NCBI GenBank assembly: GCA_945906975.1
Contig: CAMDRY010000171.1
Span: 1-6,804, forward strand
DNA: 6,804 nt
Direction of reading: 5' to 3'
Source of the DNA: Bordetella parapertussis
GTDB lineage: Bacteria; Pseudomonadota; Gammaproteobacteria; Burkholderiales; SG8-39
Positions 1 through 5,520 of this stretch are shown here, one piece after another (within the stretch, counting starts at the first letter, position 1; every line of letters begins with the position of its first letter). The notes beneath the pieces are model-generated. The model saw only the letters and a list, made by a program, of their open reading frames with translations. It ran no database searches and was not told the DNA's origin. Position numbers and translations under genes: made by a program.

Positions 1-128
1 AGGGCGCGATCGTGGTGCCGCCGGCGCGCTGGCGGCAGCAGCCGCTGGCGCGGCGCGTGCGCATCTGGATCGCCTACGCGCTGGTGCGTCTGATGATGGG
101 CCTGGCCGGTTACGGCAGGCCGCACTGA
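1..128 (+). CDS. 3' end of a gene, possibly ClsB-type cardiolipin synthase (partial)
   Basis: A plus-strand frame is open from the window edge to a TGA at 126-128 and gives about 41 residues. The tail runs VPPARWRQQPLARR, then a hydrophobic stretch (IWIAYALVRLMMGLAGYG), then RPH and stop. A short arginine-rich linker followed by one amphipathic or membrane-associated helix ending in GYGR resembles, from memory, the C-terminus of proteobacterial phospholipase-D-type cardiolipin synthases (ClsB/YbhO-like), which condense phospholipids at the inner membrane. The catalytic HKD motifs would lie upstream of the window and cannot be seen, so the assignment is tentative. That this is the end of a real gene is better supported than its function: the frame stays open through GC-rich sequence and ends just before a hairpin in a convergent gap. 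Confidence 0.42.
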   Translation, partial: GAIVVPPARWRQQPLARRVRIWIAYALVRLMMGLAGYGRPH

Positions 129-163
129 AGGCGCGGTGCAGCGGTTTTCCGCCGCCGCAGCTT

Positions 164-182
164 GCCGCCGTATCGCGGCGGC
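164..182. terminator. GC-rich hairpin in the convergent gap, possible bidirectional terminator
   Basis: A perfect 7-bp stem, GCCGCCG (164-170) with CGGCGGC (176-182), closes a 5-nt loop TATCG. It sits between two genes that converge (ends at 128 and 211). A second small dyad, GCGG-TTTT-CCGC, lies at 141-152. Neither is followed by a run of T on either strand, so an intrinsic terminator is only suggested by the position; the hairpins could instead protect mRNA 3' ends. Confidence 0.33.
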
Positions 183-210
183 GCAGGCCGGCCGCGGCGA
201 TGCGCGTAGT

Positions 211-666
211 TCAGGCGGCGGGGCGCCGTCCCATCATCTGCACGCTCTGCATATGCATCACCAGTTCGTCTTTTTGGTTATAGATGTTACAGCGCATAGT
301 TGCCATGCCGCGGTCCGGTTTGCTTGACGAGGGCTTGGCGGCGATCACCGTTGCGCGCATGCGCAGGGTGTCGCCCGGATAGACCGGCTTGACCCAGCGC
401 ACCGCGTCCATGCCGGGCGAACCCATGCTCGAACTCTCCAGCAGGTAGCTGTCGCACATCAGGCGCATGCACACGCCCACCGTCTGCCAGCCGCTGGCGA
501 TGAGGCCGCCGAAGATGGATTGTTTCGCCGCTTCCGGATCGGTGTGGAAATACTGCGGGTCGTATTCGCGGGCGAAACCCAGGATGTCCTGTTCGCTCAG
601 TTGGCGCGTGCCGCTGTCGAACACGCGCCCGACGCTGAAGTCCTCGAAATAATATCTGATCGTCAT
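211..666 (-). CDS. MaoC-family (R)-specific enoyl-CoA hydratase-like dehydratase
   Basis: The 151-residue protein is a single hot-dog domain of the MaoC dehydratase type, which adds water to trans-2-enoyl-CoA or removes it from 3-hydroxyacyl-CoA in the cytoplasm. Visible in the sequence: the N-terminal pattern YYFEDFSVGRVFDSGTRQLSEQDI typical of the family; the hydratase-2 motif around FAREYDPQYFHTDPEAA, with the likely catalytic pair Asp36 and His41; the following FGGLIASGWQT, whose Gly59 region usually lines the active site; and a C-terminal strand RWVKPVYPGDTLRMRATV that matches the substrate-side half. The length fits single-domain members such as PhaJ. The ATG at 664-666 is supported by an AAGGA (minus strand, 676-680) nine bases upstream. 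It lies 92 bp downstream of the aldehyde dehydrogenase gene on the same strand and may be co-transcribed with it. Chain-length preference and pathway cannot be read from the sequence. Confidence 0.9.
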   Translation of the reverse strand: MTIRYYFEDFSVGRVFDSGTRQLSEQDILGFAREYDPQYFHTDPEAAKQSIFGGLIASGWQTVGVCMRLMCDSYLLESSSMGSPGMDAVRWVKPVYPGDTLRMRATVIAAKPSSSKPDRGMATMRCNIYNQKDELVMHMQSVQMMGRRPAA

Positions 667-695
667 GGGCCCCTATCCTTGCGCCGGGTGAGATG

Positions 696-728
696 GCTGA
701 AAACCCTTTATTGGCGCGGGTTTCCAGC
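696..728 (-). other. Strong intercistronic hairpin between aldehyde dehydrogenase and MaoC genes
   Basis: Arms 696-706 and 718-728 form an 11-bp stem around an 11-nt loop. In minus-strand RNA ten pairs are Watson-Crick and one is G-U (position 700 with 724), so pairing is continuous on that strand, while plus-strand RNA has an A-C mismatch there. It lies 31 bases after the dehydrogenase stop and about 30 bases before the MaoC start. No T-run follows on the minus strand, so it is not a classic intrinsic terminator; a partial terminator, an RNase barrier or a regulator-binding dyad are possible. On the plus strand it is followed by a loosely T-rich stretch, but no plus-strand gene reads into it. 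Confidence 0.5.
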
Positions 729-758
729 TTGTTTGCGGTTATTTTCCGGCCGTGGCGC

Positions 759-2195
759 TCAGGTTTTGTCGGCCGGGCGAAATTGCAGCGACTTGTATTC
801 GAGAAACTCTTCCAGTCCGTAGCGGCCTAGTTCACGCCCGTTGCCAGACTGTTTGAAACCGCCAAAAGGAGCCTGCATATTGAATGGCCCGCCGTTGATG
901 TCAATCTGCCCGGCGCGCAGGCGCTTTGCCACGCGCCTCGCCCGCGCCTCGTCGCCGGACCAGACGGCGCCGGCGAGGCCATAGGGGCTGTCGTTGGCGA
1001 TGCGTATCGCTTCTTCCTCGTCGCGGTAGGTAATGATGGACAGTACCGGGCCGAAAATCTCCTCCTGCGCGATGGTCGATTTGGGGTCGACGCGGCCGAA
1101 CACCGTTGGTTTGACATACCAGCCGCGCGGCAGCCCCTCGGGCGCGTCCGCACCGCCGATCAGCAACTGGGCGCCCTCGGCGATGCCTTGCCGGATGTAG
1201 TCGCGCACGCGCTCGCGCTGCGCGGCGGAGGTCAGCGGTCCGAGCCTGGCGCTGTCGCCGAAGGGATCGCCCACGGTAAATCCGGCGGCGATGTCCTTGG
1301 CCATCGCGGCGGCTTCGGCGTAGCGGTTCTCGGGCACCAGCATGCGCGTGTGTGCGGTGCAGGTCTGGCCCGAATTGAGGAAACAGGCGTTGATGGTGCC
1401 CTTGACCGCCGCGGCAAGGTCGGCGTCATCGAGAATCACCGATGCCGATTTGCCCCCCAACTCTAGCGCCACGCGTTTGACTGTCGCGGCGGCCAGTTCG
1501 GACACGCGCTTGCCGGCGCGCGTCGAGCCGGTGAAGGACACCATGTCTACGTCCGCATGCCCGACCAGCGCTTCGCCGACCACCGGGCCGGTGCCGGTGA
1601 CGAGATTGAACACGCCCGCAGGCACGCCTGCGGCGTGGATAATCTCGGCGAGGATGAAGGCATTGAGCGGCGCCACCTCGGACGGTTTCAACACCACGGT
1701 GCAACCTGCCGCGAGGGCAGGCGCGACCTTGGCGGCGATCTGGTGCAGTGGATAATTCCACGGCGTGATGGCGGCCACCACGCCCACCGGTTCGCGCAAG
1801 ACCTCCGAATTGCCGACTTTTTCCTCGAACGCAAAGCCGGGCAGCATTTTTGCGTACATGGCGAAGGTGAAGGTTGGCGAGCCGGCCTGGATGCGGCCGG
1901 AGAGCTTGAGCGGCATGCCCACTTCACCGCAGATGGTCCTGGCGATCTCCTCGCCGCGCGCTTTCAGGCCTTCATGGATTTTTTGCAGCAGTGTCGCGCG
2001 CTCGGCCGGCGTGCTTGCCGACCAGGCCTCGAACGCGGCGCGGGCGGCCGCCACGGCGGCGTTGGCATCCTCCGCATTTCCCGCGGGGATGCGGCCGATG
2101 ATCTCTTCCGTTGACGCGCTGATGACGCTGATGGTTTTGTCGCCTGCGGGTTTGACCCACTTGCCATTGATGTAGAGCTGGTCGCGGATTTGCAT
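759..2195 (-). CDS. NAD(P)-dependent aldehyde dehydrogenase
   Basis: The 478-residue protein is a full-length member of the aldehyde dehydrogenase superfamily, which oxidises aldehydes to carboxylic acids with NAD(P)+. Landmarks in order: TPWNYP with the oxyanion Asn147; LKPSE with Lys170, which binds the cofactor; the FTGSTRAG turn at 221-228; LELGGK with the general base Glu245; NSGQTC with the nucleophile Cys279; EEIFGP with Glu379; and the C-terminal [15 protein letters not shown]. All key residues are present, so the enzyme should be active. The start at 2193-2195 ([13 protein letters not shown]) matches the family's usual N-terminus. An in-frame GTG at 2235-2237 would add 14 unlikely residues and lies upstream of a TATAAT box. 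The ribosome site is weak. The gene is divergent from the exported protein gene and precedes the MaoC gene. Substrate is not determinable; the family includes betaine, vanillin, phenylacetaldehyde and aliphatic aldehyde enzymes. Confidence 0.95.
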   Translation of the reverse strand: MQIRDQLYINGKWVKPAGDKTISVISASTEEIIGRIPAGNAEDANAAVAAARAAFEAWSASTPAERATLLQKIHEGLKARGEEIARTICGEVGMPLKLSGRIQAGSPTFTFAMYAKMLPGFAFEEKVGNSEVLREPVGVVAAITPWNYPLHQIAAKVAPALAAGCTVVLKPSEVAPLNAFILAEIIHAAGVPAGVFNLVTGTGPVVGEALVGHADVDMVSFTGSTRAGKRVSELAAATVKRVALELGGKSASVILDDADLAAAVKGTINACFLNSGQTCTAHTRMLVPENRYAEAAAMAKDIAAGFTVGDPFGDSARLGPLTSAAQRERVRDYIRQGIAEGAQLLIGGADAPEGLPRGWYVKPTVFGRVDPKSTIAQEEIFGPVLSIITYRDEEEAIRIANDSPYGLAGAVWSGDEARARRVAKRLRAGQIDINGGPFNMQAPFGGFKQSGNGRELGRYGLEEFLEYKSLQFRPADKT

Positions 2196-2223
2196 GTCAG
2201 GGTGTGGTCGGGGGAAAAGACGT

Positions 2224-2229
2224 ATTATA
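2224..2229 (-). promoter_or_regulatory. Candidate -10 box for the aldehyde dehydrogenase gene
   Basis: The minus strand reads a perfect TATAAT here, 28 bases upstream of the dehydrogenase ATG and within a 67-bp divergent gap. This would start transcription near 2217 and favours the ATG at 2195 over the GTG at 2237. I see no good -35 match at 16-18 bases, so an activator or another sigma factor may be needed. The plus strand at 2223-2228 reads TATTAT and could serve the divergent exported protein gene in the same way. Confidence 0.4.
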
Positions 2230-2262
2230 ACGAGCACACTTCACGGATCGCGCCCTCCAGCC

Positions 2263-3471
2263 ATGACGAACGCCCGAACGCTGCCGCATGCCATGTTGCT
2301 AGCCGCGGTGTTAGCAGCAGCCTTGTTTGCAGGCGGCGGGGCTTTTGCGGCCGATACGCGTGATTTTCGCGATCACTTCCCGCAGTATCCGGGCTTCAGC
2401 CAGTACTTTGCCGCCAACCCGCCGTCGAGCTCGCCGCCAAGCGGTGCCGAACAGGTGTTGCTGGTGCGTTTCCGGCCGCGCTTCCTGCTGCCCAAAGACC
2501 ACCCCGGCATGATCGATTTTTACGGCGATTACATTGCCAAGGGCCGCTTGTACAACGGCGACGGCAAGCTGCTGGCTGAAAAGGTCACGCGTGAGCTGCT
2601 CAACACGCACAAGGACAATCCGGCTGCGGTATTTGTGCACGAGCTCGAGTCGGCGAAGGCGGCAAGCCCCGTCGTCTACGGGCGCATCGACAGGGACACG
2701 GTCGATTTTGGCGGCGGGGTGAAGCGGCGCTTCACCTTTTTGCGCTATCACGCGGTGTTTCGCCAGTCGGGCCTGCCGGCGGGCTTGACCGGCTGGCGCG
2801 CCTTCCTGCTCAGTCTGACCGGAGACTTGCAGGATTGGCGCCAGCTCGACAACACCACGGCCGCCACGGTCGTGCTCGACGAGCAGGAGCGGCCGGTTGC
2901 GCTGATGCTACAGCCGCACAGTTACCTGCGCACCTACGTGTTTGGCACCGACGCTGCGCTGCCGGTCGACGGGCGCGTCATGATAGACGTGGCAATCCGC
3001 TCCAACGAACTGTACCGCCACGTCGAGGGGCGGGTGCACTACCGCGCCGTGCGTTTTCTGGGCGAGGAGGGCATGCGTTATATGCTGGGCGGAACCGATC
3101 GTCCGACCATGTCGGCAGACGACATCACCGACAGCGCGCGCGAATCCGATTATTCGCTGCAGTTCCTGGCACCCGCCGACGCGTTCTACACCTTCAAGGG
3201 CCACCTCGGGCAAAAACGCGCGATGATAGGCCGGCAGGGGCCGCCCGGCGCGGACTACCACACGCTGCCCGAACTCAAGCCCATGGGCATGCAAATGATG
3301 GCCGGCTACTGGCACCGCGACCGCGCTGGTGACCGGGAGCGGTTCGAGGCCACCTATGGCAAGACCGGCGACCTGCGCGATTTTGCCCTGGTGCAGTTGC
3401 CGCAACTGGCCGCGGCGCTGGCTGCGGCGCATGAAAAGCCGCCGCGCGCGCCGACGCAGCCGGGACAATGA
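2263..3471 (+). CDS. Exported protein of unknown function, cysteine-free
   Basis: I do not recognise this 402-residue protein by name. The N-terminus MTNARTLPHAMLLAAVLAAALFAGGGAFA is a Sec-type signal peptide with a hydrophobic core at 11-25 and a likely AFA|AD cleavage after residue 29; there is no lipobox. The mature part contains no cysteine, which fits a periplasmic or secreted protein. A low-complexity PPSSSPPSG linker (53-61) precedes a mixed alpha/beta body. A notable core is RYHAVF (161-166), GDLQDWRQLD (187-196), then LDEQERPVALMLQPHSYLRTYVFG (205-228), rich in Asp, Trp and His. The C-terminus is Ala/Pro-rich. The ATG at 2263 is chosen because it gives a normal signal peptide; the ATG at 2293 is an alternative, and neither has a clear Shine-Dalgarno. 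The gene diverges from the dehydrogenase and converges on the thioesterase. The reading frame is intact with coding-like composition, so it is a real gene. Confidence 0.82.
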   Translation: MTNARTLPHAMLLAAVLAAALFAGGGAFAADTRDFRDHFPQYPGFSQYFAANPPSSSPPSGAEQVLLVRFRPRFLLPKDHPGMIDFYGDYIAKGRLYNGDGKLLAEKVTRELLNTHKDNPAAVFVHELESAKAASPVVYGRIDRDTVDFGGGVKRRFTFLRYHAVFRQSGLPAGLTGWRAFLLSLTGDLQDWRQLDNTTAATVVLDEQERPVALMLQPHSYLRTYVFGTDAALPVDGRVMIDVAIRSNELYRHVEGRVHYRAVRFLGEEGMRYMLGGTDRPTMSADDITDSARESDYSLQFLAPADAFYTFKGHLGQKRAMIGRQGPPGADYHTLPELKPMGMQMMAGYWHRDRAGDRERFEATYGKTGDLRDFALVQLPQLAAALAAAHEKPPRAPTQPGQ

Positions 3472-3475
3472 ACCG

Positions 3476-3507
3476 AAAAAAATCAGGTTCGTGCGCCGAT
3501 CAAACCT
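3476..3507 (-). terminator. Probable intrinsic terminator of the CMD-thioesterase unit
   Basis: In minus-strand RNA, AGGUU (3507-3503) plus a G-U pair forms a 6-bp stem with AACCU (3489-3485), and after two bases a run of seven T follows (3482-3476). The stem overlaps the thioesterase stop codon at 3500-3502. The stem is short and only half G-C, but the T-run immediately after it is the strongest terminator-like signal in the window. The 28-bp gap also follows the convergent exported protein gene; on the plus strand the signal is weaker (a TCTTTTC after the dyad). Confidence 0.5.
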
Positions 3508-3976
3508 CCGGACCGGTCTTTTCGTAGTTGACAATTGCCCACTTGAGCGCCTGCGGCCAGGGCGCGGACTTGCGGGTTTTGGGATCGGCGTTGACGTAGA
3601 CCAATTCGCCGCTGGTGATGTGGTCGGTGCCGCGCCAGATGCCCAGGCTGAAGCGCAGGCTTGAGCGGCCGATGCGACTGACGCGGCAGCACACCGACAG
3701 TTCCTCGTCATAGGTCGCCGAGCCATGGTATTCGGCGGTGGCCTTGACGGCGTAAATGTCGGTGCCGAATTTCTCGACGAGGTCGTCCGGATAATTGAAT
3801 CCGATGGCGCGCCAGTATTCGCCGATGGCGACATCGAAATAGACGAAATAATTGCCGTTGAAGACCACGTCCTGGCGGTCGACCTCGGCCCAGCGCACGC
3901 GCAGTGCGTGCGAGAAGGTGAAGTCTTCGCGGCGTAGTGCCGTCGTGCCCGCGGCGCGCTCAGGGGTGTTCGTCAT
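3500..3976 (-). CDS. 4HBT-family acyl-CoA thioesterase (YbgC-like)
   Basis: The 158-residue protein is a single hot-dog domain of the 4-hydroxybenzoyl-CoA thioesterase/YbgC type, which hydrolyses acyl-CoA thioesters in the cytoplasm. The signature is the stretch RVRWAEVDRQDVVFNGNYFVYFDVA (26-50): Asp33 is the likely catalytic acid, followed by VVFN and the first half of the long central helix. Later segments (YAVKATAEYHGSATYDEELSVCCRVSRIGRSSLRFSLGIWR) match the family's beta-sheet. A canonical DxxG-V-V motif would have glycine at residue 36, where this protein has aspartate. The start ATG (3974-3976) lies inside the end of the upstream CMD-family gene; the two frames overlap by 17 bp, which suggests translational coupling. 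A 14-residue polar extension precedes the fold. Substrate is unknown: aromatic acyl-CoA and fatty acyl-CoA are both possible. Confidence 0.9.
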   Translation of the reverse strand: MTNTPERAAGTTALRREDFTFSHALRVRWAEVDRQDVVFNGNYFVYFDVAIGEYWRAIGFNYPDDLVEKFGTDIYAVKATAEYHGSATYDEELSVCCRVSRIGRSSLRFSLGIWRGTDHITSGELVYVNADPKTRKSAPWPQALKWAIVNYEKTGPEV

Positions 3977-4487
3977 GGTCGATCTGCATCGCCTCGAGAA
4001 AGCGCGACACCAGGTTGTAGCCGCCTATGGTGGCGGTGAGTTCCACCAGCTCGCGTTCATTGAACTGCTTGCGCACGGCCTCAAACAGCGCTTGTGGCAC
4101 GCGCACGTGCTTGGTCATGGCATCGGTGTAAGCGAGCACCGCGTGATCGTTATCGGTGAGGCCATCGGGATCGCCGCCCGCCTTGAGCGTGTCCAGTTGC
4201 GCCTGCGTCAGCCCTTCCTTCAGCGCGAAGGGCACGTGCGCGGAAAATTCGTAGTCGGCGCCGTTGATGACGGCGATGCGCAGGATCGCCAACTCGCGCA
4301 CACGACCAGACAGCACGCCCTGCTGGCGGATCGCCGTGAACAGCGAGCACCAGCCGGCGGCCACCGGCGGGCTGTGCATCAGCATGCGATAGAGGTTGAG
4401 CATTCTTCCGCCGCGCTCGCGCTTGATGCGCTCCACAAGATCGCTGGTTTCGGGGCGGGTGACGTCGGCATAAGCTATTCGTGCCAT
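3960..4487 (-). CDS. Carboxymuconolactone decarboxylase-family (AhpD-like fold) protein without CxxC
   Basis: The 175-residue all-helical protein matches the carboxymuconolactone decarboxylase (CMD)/AhpD family. The core is GRVRELAILRIAVINGADYEFSAHVPFALKEGLT (61-94). Aligning by spacing with M. tuberculosis AhpD (Glu118, Cys130, Cys133, His137), Glu65 and His84 are kept but both cysteines are replaced (Ala77, Glu80). The only cysteine is Cys47, outside the motif. This removes AhpD-type disulfide peroxidase chemistry and resembles the lactone decarboxylase-like branch. The N-terminal part (RGGRMLNLYRMLMHSPPVAAGW) is common in CMD proteins. The ATG at 4485-4487 follows a purine-rich AAAGAGAA. 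It overlaps the thioesterase gene by 17 bp and lies 136 bp downstream of the UbiX-type gene. True 4-carboxymuconolactone decarboxylase activity is not established; no other protocatechuate pathway gene is in the window. Confidence 0.9.
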   Translation of the reverse strand: MARIAYADVTRPETSDLVERIKRERGGRMLNLYRMLMHSPPVAAGWCSLFTAIRQQGVLSGRVRELAILRIAVINGADYEFSAHVPFALKEGLTQAQLDTLKAGGDPDGLTDNDHAVLAYTDAMTKHVRVPQALFEAVRKQFNERELVELTATIGGYNLVSRFLEAMQIDHDEHP

Positions 4488-4516
4488 GGTTCTCTTTTCA
4501 TTTGTGGGCTGGGGAG

Positions 4517-4538
4517 CGGCGAGAATACTGGCTCGCCG
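4517..4538. other. Inverted repeat upstream of the CMD-family gene
   Basis: CGGCGAG (4517-4523) and CTCGCCG (4532-4538) form a perfect 7-bp stem with an 8-nt loop, 29 bases before the CMD start. On the minus strand the dyad contains TATTCT across loop and stem, a weak -10-like hexamer. A smaller dyad, TGCGC-gtgaa-GCGCA, follows at 4543-4557. Operator, leader hairpin or end of the UbiX-type transcript are all possible; no T-run accompanies it. Confidence 0.4.
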
Positions 4539-4623
4539 GGCGTGCGCGTGAAGCGCAAGGGGTGAATCGATGGCGTTGCCATTCGCGGCATTGCGCGTTG
4601 GCGGATTTTGTGCCGGTGATTGC

Positions 4624-5190
4624 CTAACCCGGATCTTTCCACCGTTTGACTGTTTTGGTGTCTATGCCTAGCAGGCTGAGCGCCCTGCCGACGGTCTGGT
4701 CGACGATGTCAAGAATCGTCTGCGGCTTAAAGTAAAAGGCCGGGACGGGCGGCATGACGATCGCCCCGTTCAATGTCGCCTGCTGAATGAGTGCAATGTG
4801 CCCCGCATGCAGCGGCGTCTCACGGAACAGCAACACGACCGGACGGCGTTCTTTCAGGCAAACGTCGGCGGCGCGAACAGTCAGCTCGCTGTCATAACAA
4901 TTGGCGATGCCCGATAGCGTCTTTGCCGAGCATGGCGCAACGAGCATGCCGGCCGTGGCGAAAGACCCGCTAGAAATGGCAGCGCCAATATCACGATTGT
5001 CGTACGCAACGTCCGCGAACGCCGTCACCTCCTTGGCGGTGTAGGGGGTTTCTTCGAGGATGGTGCGCGCCGCCGAAGGAGACACCACCAGGTGCGTCTC
5101 GACATCGTCTATATCCTGCAAAAGTTCGATTGCACGGATGCCGTATATCGATCCGGAGGCACCCGTGATGGCGATGATGATGCGTTTCAT
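4624..5190 (-). CDS. ubiX: UbiX/Pad1-family flavin prenyltransferase
   Basis: The 188-residue protein matches UbiX/Pad1, which joins dimethylallyl phosphate to reduced FMN to make the prenyl-FMN cofactor of UbiD-type decarboxylases. Motifs in order: ITGASGSIYGIR (8-19), the FMN phosphate-binding loop; ISSGSFATAGMLVAPCSAKTL (72-92); RAADVCLKERRPVVLLFRETPL (106-127); and MPPVPAFYFKP (146-156). By spacing, Arg106, Lys113, Glu124 and Tyr153 correspond to Arg122, Lys129, Glu140 and Tyr169 of P. aeruginosa UbiX, so the active site is complete. The start is supported by AGGAG (minus strand, 5195-5199) four bases before the ATG. The length is normal. No UbiD is in the window, so it could serve ubiquinone synthesis or a catabolic aromatic decarboxylase encoded elsewhere. 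It diverges from the amidohydrolase gene. Family call is firm; the ubiquinone role is not. Confidence 0.94.
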   Translation of the reverse strand: MKRIIIAITGASGSIYGIRAIELLQDIDDVETHLVVSPSAARTILEETPYTAKEVTAFADVAYDNRDIGAAISSGSFATAGMLVAPCSAKTLSGIANCYDSELTVRAADVCLKERRPVVLLFRETPLHAGHIALIQQATLNGAIVMPPVPAFYFKPQTILDIVDQTVGRALSLLGIDTKTVKRWKDPG

Positions 5191-5231
5191 GTTTCTCCTG
5201 CGACGCTATGCGGTTTTTTGCGGTTTGAAGG

Positions 5232-5255
5232 GGCTTCGGCACGCAAATGCCGGCC
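5232..5255 (-). other. Leader hairpin upstream of the UbiX-type gene
   Basis: CGGCA (5237-5241) pairs with TGCCG (5248-5252) around a 6-nt loop, and an outer GGC (5232-5234) pairs with GCC (5253-5255) across a two-base bulge. It lies 42-65 bases upstream of the UbiX-type ATG and would sit in the mRNA leader if transcription starts further upstream. No terminator T-run follows on the minus strand, although a TTTTTT run exists on the plus strand at 5214-5219. Confidence 0.35.
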
Positions 5256-5430
5256 GGGCGATCTTACCATCACCACTATCCGGATAAGCTTCGGTTTCCC
5301 CTCCTGGGCCGATCCGAACCTTTTGGGTGGCAGACCGCCCGGGGCGTCATTTCACGGAGAATCGCAGAGCCGCTTCGGTGATGCTGATTTGCGGCCATGG
5401 GTTTATTTGGTAGAGTGACAGCGTAAAAGT

Positions 5431-5459
5431 CTGACCTGGAAAAATTCCCAGCCCATAAT
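5431..5459 (+). promoter_or_regulatory. Candidate sigma-70 promoter for the amidohydrolase gene, with a dyad in the spacer
   Basis: CTGACC (5431-5436, 4 of 6 to TTGACA) and CATAAT (5454-5459, 5 of 6 to TATAAT) are separated by exactly 17 bases, placing the start near 5466 and leaving a leader of about 55 nt before the ATG at 5521. An imperfect dyad of 16 bp, outer arms CTGG and CCAG with 6 of 8 positions paired, fills 5436-5451 between the two boxes, where a repressor or MerR-type regulator could bind. This rests on consensus matching only. Confidence 0.42.
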
Positions 5460-5520
5460 CCCATCGCGTGCCGATTGTATTTTTCGGCCTATCTCCCATT
5501 CCATTTTCCGCCCGAAAGCC

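Larger units (their letters stand above)
5191..5520. other. 330-bp divergent control region between UbiX-type and amidohydrolase genes
   Basis: No convincing gene lies here. From left to right it holds: the UbiX-type Shine-Dalgarno (5195-5199); a direct repeat of GCGGTTT at 5210-5216 and 5220-5226, ten bases apart (one helical turn); a hairpin at 5232-5255; a perfect 10-bp palindrome TATCCGGATA at 5277-5286; a GGGTGG-caga-CCGCCC dyad at 5325-5340 with one T-G pair; and a candidate plus-strand promoter at 5431-5459. Base composition is less GC-rich than in the coding regions. The region is long for two divergent single genes and probably holds regulator sites, but I match no named riboswitch or operator. 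Confidence 0.5.

Noticed and set aside
1557..2114. Plus-strand open frame of 185 codons inside the aldehyde dehydrogenase gene
   Set aside because: Antisense to strongly conserved coding sequence and lacking family features.
2196..2237. Upstream GTG start adding 14 residues to the aldehyde dehydrogenase
   Set aside because: The extra residues do not match the family N-terminus and the GTG lies upstream of a TATAAT box; the ATG at 2193-2195 gives the usual start.
2194..2262. N-terminal extension of the exported protein to a GTG at 2194
   Set aside because: It would put a basic 23-residue segment before the signal peptide and overlap the dehydrogenase start by two bases; the ATG at 2263 gives a normal signal peptide.
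2908..3834. Minus-strand open frame of 308 codons across the exported protein and thioesterase genes
   Set aside because: It is antisense to one recognised coding region and out of frame with another, has Arg/Ala-rich low-information sequence and matches no family; GC-rich DNA often leaves such frames open.
3852..4565. Plus-strand open frame of 237 codons opposite the CMD and thioesterase genes
   Set aside because: Antisense shadow of two well-supported genes, with no motif or ribosome site.
5325..5340. GGGTGG-CAGA-CCGCCC dyad as a riboswitch or small RNA
   Set aside because: Only a 6-bp stem with a wobble; no conserved riboswitch core or promoter and terminator pair around it.
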